Below are positions 59,809 to 64,000 of a DNA stretch of 64,000 bases, piece by piece; the first letter of the stretch is position 1, and each line of letters begins with the position of its first letter. The position numbers and the translations under genes are program-made. This DNA comes from Yunchengibacter salinarum (GTDB lineage: Bacteria; Pseudomonadota; Alphaproteobacteria; Sphingomonadales; Kordiimonadaceae). Location: positions 186,001 through 250,000 of the forward strand of contig NZ_JBBJLN010000002.1 of assembly GCF_037658235.1 (NCBI RefSeq), given 5' to 3'. The notes beneath the pieces were generated by a model. It did not search any database and was not told the DNA's origin. It saw only the letters and a program-made list of their open reading frames with translations.

Positions 59809-60480
59809 TCAGCTTCCTTCAGCGATCAGACGCAGAATGCTGTCCTGTTTCACATTGCTGCCGCCAATCCTGAACAGCGGCTCGCCACTGTTGGATGTGT
59901 CCACGGCGGTGATGCGGTCTTCCACGAACACCGAATTGTCCACCGGATCGCCCAGCCCGTCCGTTGCGCGAACCGACAGGGTGTAGGTGCCGGGGCCGGT
60001 CTGGAACCCGCCCTGATTGGTGCCGTCCCAGTTCAGAACATGCTCGCCCTGGCTGGTGTTGCCCTTGGCCTGGAAGACGGTGAAGCCGTTTTCGTCCTTG
60101 ACCTGCAATTCCACATCACGGGCCGGGCCATCAAGCTGGTAGATCCAGTCGGCGCCGGTGCCGTCACTTTCGACCGTGTCCGCTTCCACCCGGGCCGTAT
60201 TGCCCAGGAAACCGGCGGCGACCGAGGCGTCATTCTTGCTGAGCGACTTGGCGATGGTTTCCAGATTCTGGTTGGTCTGAATCTGTTGCTCCACGCCGGA
60301 GAACTGCACCAGTTGCTGGGTGAATTCCTTGGATTTCATCGGCTCCAGCGGGTCCTGATTCTGCAACTGGGTGGTCAGCAGGGTCAGGAACTGGTCGAAG
60401 TCGTCCGCCAGCCTGGCGGCGCTGCCTGCGGCCTTGCTTCCGTCATTTGCCGCTGCGCCTGTGATGCCGTCGAGTTCCAT
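59809..60480 (-). CDS. flgD: Flagellar hook cap protein FlgD
   Basis: Caps the growing hook and is needed for FlgE assembly. The conserved N-terminal half has DFDQFLTLLTTQLQNQDPLE followed by PMKSKEFTQQLVQFSGVEQQ, the family signature. The C-terminal part has the FLG-like fold (NWDGTNQGGFQTGPGTYTLS). At 223 residues it is normal. ATG 60480, 16 nt after fliK. FlgE follows 102 nt downstream, with room for its own promoter. Confidence 0.95.
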   Translation of the reverse strand: MELDGITGAAANDGSKAAGSAARLADDFDQFLTLLTTQLQNQDPLEPMKSKEFTQQLVQFSGVEQQIQTNQNLETIAKSLSKNDASVAAGFLGNTARVEADTVESDGTGADWIYQLDGPARDVELQVKDENGFTVFQAKGNTSQGEHVLNWDGTNQGGFQTGPGTYTLSVRATDGLGDPVDNSVFVEDRITAVDTSNSGEPLFRIGGSNVKQDSILRLIAEGS

Positions 60481-60496
60481 AGCCTCAGCCTTTCCT

Positions 60497-62845
60497 TTAG
60501 ATCCTGATGTCCAGCCCGGTATCCGCGTTCACGTGACCGAGTATGGCATCCAGGTCCACGTCTTCCCCGTCATCGGGGGCGGTTGTGGATTGATTTGCAA
60601 TATCCGGGCCAGAGTCCGCGCCTTCATCCGCGCCGCGCTGGGCGGCGGCCAGGGCCGCTTCCTCGCGGTGTTTGTCCGCAAGGGCCGCTTCGGCCATGGC
60701 CCGTCCGGCACTTTCTTCCCCCGTGGGGTCGTCCAGCGTGAAGGCCAGCCCCTTGGGGTCCAGCTTGTGCCCACCGGCTTCGATGGCCCGTTCCAGCGTG
60801 CCGCGATCCTTTTGCAGCATGTCCAGCGTTTCCGGCTTTTCGGTGCGCACCTGGGCGCGCACCAGGCCGCGATCGGTGAATTGAAGCTGCACCAGCACCC
60901 GGCCCAGTTCCGGCGGGTCCATGCGCATGGTGAACTGTTTTTCCCCCTTGTCGGCAGCGCTGGATACCTTCAGGCCCAGATCGTGGGCGGCCTGCTTGGC
61001 GGTCTGGCCCCGTGGCTGGCCGCCGAGCGCCTGTCCCCCCGCCGCGCGGGCGGGGTTGGGCTGCCCGGAAAGGCTTGCCAGCCCGGCGGCAATACCGGTC
61101 ATGCCGGCCCGGTCATTCATGCCGGTCAGGGATTCCGGCGTGATGGTCATGCCGCTTGGCCTTGCGAACAGGCCACCGGCTTCGCTGCTGGGCCGCCAGA
61201 AGGAGCCGCTGTCCAGCATCCGGGAAAAGGCCCCGCCGTCACCGCCAGTCTGGCGCGGCACGGTGCTTTCCGCCCCGGACTGACCGGCGGCCAGTCGGGC
61301 GGCCTGGGGGGTGTTCTGCTGTCCCGACCCCTGATTGCCCGCGCCCCGGTCGCCGGTGCCGTGATTGCCCGCGGTCATGGCGCGCGGGTCAAGACCACCC
61401 GTGACGGGCGCAGCCGATTGGCCGGTGCCGCTGGCGGCGGTGGCCCCGGATTGCCCAGGGGTCGGCTGTCCGGCTGCGGTTTGTCCCGCGCCGAAGGGGG
61501 CCGCGCCGCTGGCGGCGGCGGTGGTGGCCGCGTCCTGGGCGCCGCCCGGTGTTTGTATGGCGGCGGCCTGGTTGGCTTGCGTGCCGGGGGCAGCCTGATC
61601 GGACTGGTGCGCGGCGGCGCGGGGGTCCGCCTCCGCCATGGCCTGAGCGCGCGGATCATTAAGGGGATCGTTGGTTCCCGACTCGTTTGATCCGGCCCCG
61701 TTCAGTGCCTTCCCGTCGGCGCCCGTTGCATCGGGGTCGCCGTCCATATCCGCATCAAGGGCTGCCTGATCCGGGGTTGCCTGATCCTGCCCAGCCTGGC
61801 CTTGAGCCGTCCGTACCGGTGTGGTCCCCGCCTGCGTCGCGTGTTCTTGCGCGGCCTGTGCCTGTGTGGCCTGTGCCTGTGTGGCCTGTGTCTGTGTAGT
61901 GTGTGCCTGCGTTTGGGTGCCTTGCGCCGCTTCGGGGTGCGCCCCGGATGCGGCCATGCTCGCGCCGTCACGCGCTGACCCCTGACCCGATGGTGCGCTG
62001 TCGCCAGAGGCCGTGCCTTCCGCGCCGGTTCGGGCCGTTTGCGGGCCGCCTTCGGGCGCGCTTTGTGTGGCGCCGTGGCGGGCCGGTTGCTCGCCAGTGC
62101 CGCCCTGGCCAGCACCGGGCGCAAGTGTGCCGGTTTGCAGGAAGCGGGTCAGTGTCGCCATGGGGTCATCGGCATGGGCACTGGCATTGGCGCTGTGTGC
62201 CAGCCCCTGGGGAAGCGGTTGGTCGCTGCCCCGCAGGCTGAGAGCGCCATCTGTTTCATTGAGCCTGAGCAGCGTCACCCGGGCGGTGAGAACGCCGTTG
62301 TCCTGACCGGCGGCAGGCGCATCGGCGCCGTCCTGTTGGCCGCCATGCCGGGCGGCAAGCAGGTGGCCGCTGACTTTGCCAGCCAGCGACAGGGCGCCGG
62401 ACACGGCAGTCTCGCTGGCCATATCGGTGCCACCAGCCTTCAGGCCGGGCAGGGCGGGGGCGCCTTCGGGCATCGTGCCCGGCAGCAGGCCGAATTCGCT
62501 GACCGCATCGGCCTTGACCAGCCCGTCATTGACCAATGCGGCGGCGCCAGCATCGCTCATCAGGGCCAGATGGGTGCCGTTTTCCTGTAATTTTCCCTTG
62601 AAGCTGTCTTCGGGCAGGCTGTCAATGGCGGCCTCAAGGGCGCCGTCCGGCACGCCGTCCAGCGACACCAGCTTCAGGCCGTCCAGCGCACCGCCTTCGC
62701 CGCTGTGCAACAGGGCGCCAAAGCCGGGCGCATCTTGCGCCCTGTCCTGTGCGGATGCCTGCCCCGCGGCCTTTGTGGCGGCGCCGGTCAGGCCCTGTGC
62801 AGGGGCGCTGGCGAGTAGCTGAAAGAAATTGTCCAAACTGTTCAT
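60497..62845 (-). CDS. fliK: Flagellar hook-length control protein FliK
   Basis: Molecular ruler that measures the hook and switches export specificity. A long low-complexity Ala/Gln/Gly/Thr region (about residues 1-640) includes (TQAQA)n-type short repeats around codons 310-335. The conserved C-terminal domain follows (MDPPELGRVLVQLQFTDRGL and TEKPETLDMLQKDRGTLERA). At 782 residues it is long for FliK, as is common in alphaproteobacteria. ATG 62845 follows GGAAGGG. First gene of fliK-flgD-flgE. Confidence 0.92.
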   Translation of the reverse strand: MNSLDNFFQLLASAPAQGLTGAATKAAGQASAQDRAQDAPGFGALLHSGEGGALDGLKLVSLDGVPDGALEAAIDSLPEDSFKGKLQENGTHLALMSDAGAAALVNDGLVKADAVSEFGLLPGTMPEGAPALPGLKAGGTDMASETAVSGALSLAGKVSGHLLAARHGGQQDGADAPAAGQDNGVLTARVTLLRLNETDGALSLRGSDQPLPQGLAHSANASAHADDPMATLTRFLQTGTLAPGAGQGGTGEQPARHGATQSAPEGGPQTARTGAEGTASGDSAPSGQGSARDGASMAASGAHPEAAQGTQTQAHTTQTQATQAQATQAQAAQEHATQAGTTPVRTAQGQAGQDQATPDQAALDADMDGDPDATGADGKALNGAGSNESGTNDPLNDPRAQAMAEADPRAAAHQSDQAAPGTQANQAAAIQTPGGAQDAATTAAASGAAPFGAGQTAAGQPTPGQSGATAASGTGQSAAPVTGGLDPRAMTAGNHGTGDRGAGNQGSGQQNTPQAARLAAGQSGAESTVPRQTGGDGGAFSRMLDSGSFWRPSSEAGGLFARPSGMTITPESLTGMNDRAGMTGIAAGLASLSGQPNPARAAGGQALGGQPRGQTAKQAAHDLGLKVSSAADKGEKQFTMRMDPPELGRVLVQLQFTDRGLVRAQVRTEKPETLDMLQKDRGTLERAIEAGGHKLDPKGLAFTLDDPTGEESAGRAMAEAALADKHREEAALAAAQRGADEGADSGPDIANQSTTAPDDGEDVDLDAILGHVNADTGLDIRI

Positions 62846-63205
62846 CTGACCCTTCCGTCCATGAGCGTCTTTGTTGCGGCTTCATTCTGAACGCCTGGAC
62901 GCGGAGAGTTTTTCCGGCGCTTTCGGGGAAGCAAGGCGCGGGCCAGTTTGCCCCAGGCTGTGCAATGCCGCCATTCCGGGCCAAGGGACAGGGGGGTGAT
63001 GCCCGTGCCATCAGGGGGTGAAGGGGTGAACCGGGCAAACACTGCCGGGGTGGGGTGATGTGCCCCGGTTCATCTTGTCTCTTGTCATCGGGGCGGCTTT
63101 TCCTATATGCAGCCCTCTAAATCTGATAGTTTTGGTCTGCATTGATCCCCGGCACCGCGCCGGGCACGGCAGACGTATGGCCCGCCAACCGGGCGGAGAA
63201 GCGCA
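62846..63205. promoter_or_regulatory. fliK / mnmA intergenic region with candidate mnmA promoter
   Basis: A 360-nt gap between divergent genes without a credible gene. TTGTCA (63082-63087) and TATATG (63104-63109) are separated by 16 nt and point toward mnmA, a reasonable sigma-70-type promoter about 100 nt before the start. On the fliK side I looked for GG-N10-GC (sigma-54) and found no match. Confidence 0.4.
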
Positions 63206-64000
63206 ATGACGGATATGGACACGCACATCACCACCCACGCGCCCGACCCCGCCCATGGCGGCCCCGGTCAGGATGGTGGCGCGCAAGGCGGTCTCAATTC
63301 CCTGGGCTTTGCCCGCCCCCCTGCTGAAACGCGGGTGGTGGTGGCCATGTCCGGTGGGGTGGACAGTTCCGCCACCGCTGCCCTGCTGCATGAACAGGGC
63401 TATGACGTGGTGGGCATCACGCTTCAGCTTTATGATCACGGCGTGGCGGTGCAGAAAAAGGGCGCCTGCTGCGCCGGGCAGGATATTCACGACGCCCGCC
63501 GCGTGGCGGAAGGGCTGGGCATTCCCCATTATGTTCTGGATTATGAAAGCCGTTTCCGGGATTCCGTGATGGAGGAATTCGCCGACAGCTATATCAAGGG
63601 GGAAACGCCGATCCCCTGCGTGCGCTGCAATCAGACAGTCAAGTTCCGCGATCTTCTGGAAACGGCCAGGGATCTGGGCGCCGACTGCATGGCCACCGGG
63701 CATTATGTGCGCCGTGTGGTGGGGGCGGATGGCACCGCGCATCTTCTGGGCGGCGTGGATGATAACCGGGATCAGAGCTATTTCCTGTTCGCCACAACGC
63801 AGGAACAGCTTGATTTCCTGCGGTTTCCGCTGGGCGATCTGGAAAAGCCGGAAGTGCGCGCCCTGGCGGAGCGTTTCGGCCTGTCCGTGGCCGACAAGCC
63901 GGACAGCCAGGATATCTGCTTCGTGCCGAATGGCCGCTATGTGGACGTGATCGAACGCCTGCGCCCCGGCGCCATGGAACCGGGCGAGATCGTCGATCTG
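63206..64000 (+). CDS. mnmA: tRNA-specific 2-thiouridylase MnmA (3' end outside window)
   Basis: Thiolates U34 of Glu, Gln and Lys tRNAs using sulfur relayed from cysteine desulfurase. After an N-terminal Gly/Pro-rich extension of about 40 residues, the PP-loop VVVAMSGGVDSSATAALL starts the catalytic domain. The catalytic cysteines lie in IPCVRCNQTVKFRDLL and SQDICFVPNGRY, with DNRDQSYFLF between them. ATG 63206. 265 codons are visible; about 110-130 more should lie beyond the window. Divergent from fliK. Confidence 0.94.
   Translation, partial: MTDMDTHITTHAPDPAHGGPGQDGGAQGGLNSLGFARPPAETRVVVAMSGGVDSSATAALLHEQGYDVVGITLQLYDHGVAVQKKGACCAGQDIHDARRVAEGLGIPHYVLDYESRFRDSVMEEFADSYIKGETPIPCVRCNQTVKFRDLLETARDLGADCMATGHYVRRVVGADGTAHLLGGVDDNRDQSYFLFATTQEQLDFLRFPLGDLEKPEVRALAERFGLSVADKPDSQDICFVPNGRYVDVIERLRPGAMEPGEIVDL

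Overview
The window is GC-rich DNA from a flagellated alphaproteobacterium. That assignment rests on a CtrA response regulator, a ChpT phosphotransferase and a SciP-type CtrA inhibitor in one window, an alphaproteobacterial RpoD with a long acidic insert, an alpha-type flagellar gene set with FlbD, FlhF and FlhG, and intracellular poly-3-hydroxybutyrate (PHB) metabolism. The order or genus cannot be fixed from these bases alone.

Layout. 1-9.4 kb is housekeeping: carA-carB on the minus strand (carB runs off the left edge), divergent from yqeY-dnaG-rpoD on the plus strand. 9.4-13.4 kb holds a two-domain aspartic protease-like secreted protein, a divergent flagellin-like gene, a secreted solute-binding-like protein and a standard flagellin. 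13.5-17 kb carries a CAU-anticodon tRNA, a GNAT acetyltransferase, a free methionine-R-sulfoxide reductase, glyoxalase I and a membrane histidine kinase. 17-19.9 kb has divergent PHB genes: 3-hydroxybutyrate dehydrogenase and an intracellular PHB depolymerase with an unusual Lys/Ala/Pro tail. 19.96-22.6 kb is a conspicuously AT-richer island (30 of 60 bases G+C in 20401-20460). It contains a frameshifted IS1595/ISXO2-like transposase followed by four tightly overlapping genes: an unknown 245-residue protein, a PIN-domain protein, a 49-residue charged protein and a two-helix membrane protein. This cassette is the best candidate here for an undescribed system.

22.6-26.3 kb returns to core genes (ABC-F ATPase, NnrU family, CysQ). 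26.5-33.5 kb is a signalling block: chpT, then cheA-cheW-cheY-cheB-cheR. The CheA carries a degenerate truncated-globin-like domain where P2 is expected, and a C-terminal receiver. ctrA lies convergent to cheR across a 3 x 142-nt repeat array. 35-36.8 kb is fliI-fliJ, then a class III aminotransferase. 38.3-43.8 kb is a heme uptake locus: a TonB-dependent receptor divergent from hmuTUV plus an IsdG-type heme-degrading monooxygenase. A second array of the same repeat, in inverted orientation, follows at 43.8-44.17 kb.

44.2-57.2 kb is a long minus-strand flagellar operon (fliF-fliG-fliH-fliN-motA-flbD-flhA-flhF-flhG-fliK-like). sciP lies just upstream. A second minus-strand operon, fliK-flgD-flgE, runs from 62.8 to 58.2 kb. 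mnmA starts at 63.2 kb and runs off the right edge.

How it fits together: CckA (not in the window) would phosphorylate CtrA through ChpT. CtrA, checked by SciP, classically drives early flagellar operons, and FlbD with sigma-54 drives hook and flagellin genes. The chemotaxis operon then steers the motor.
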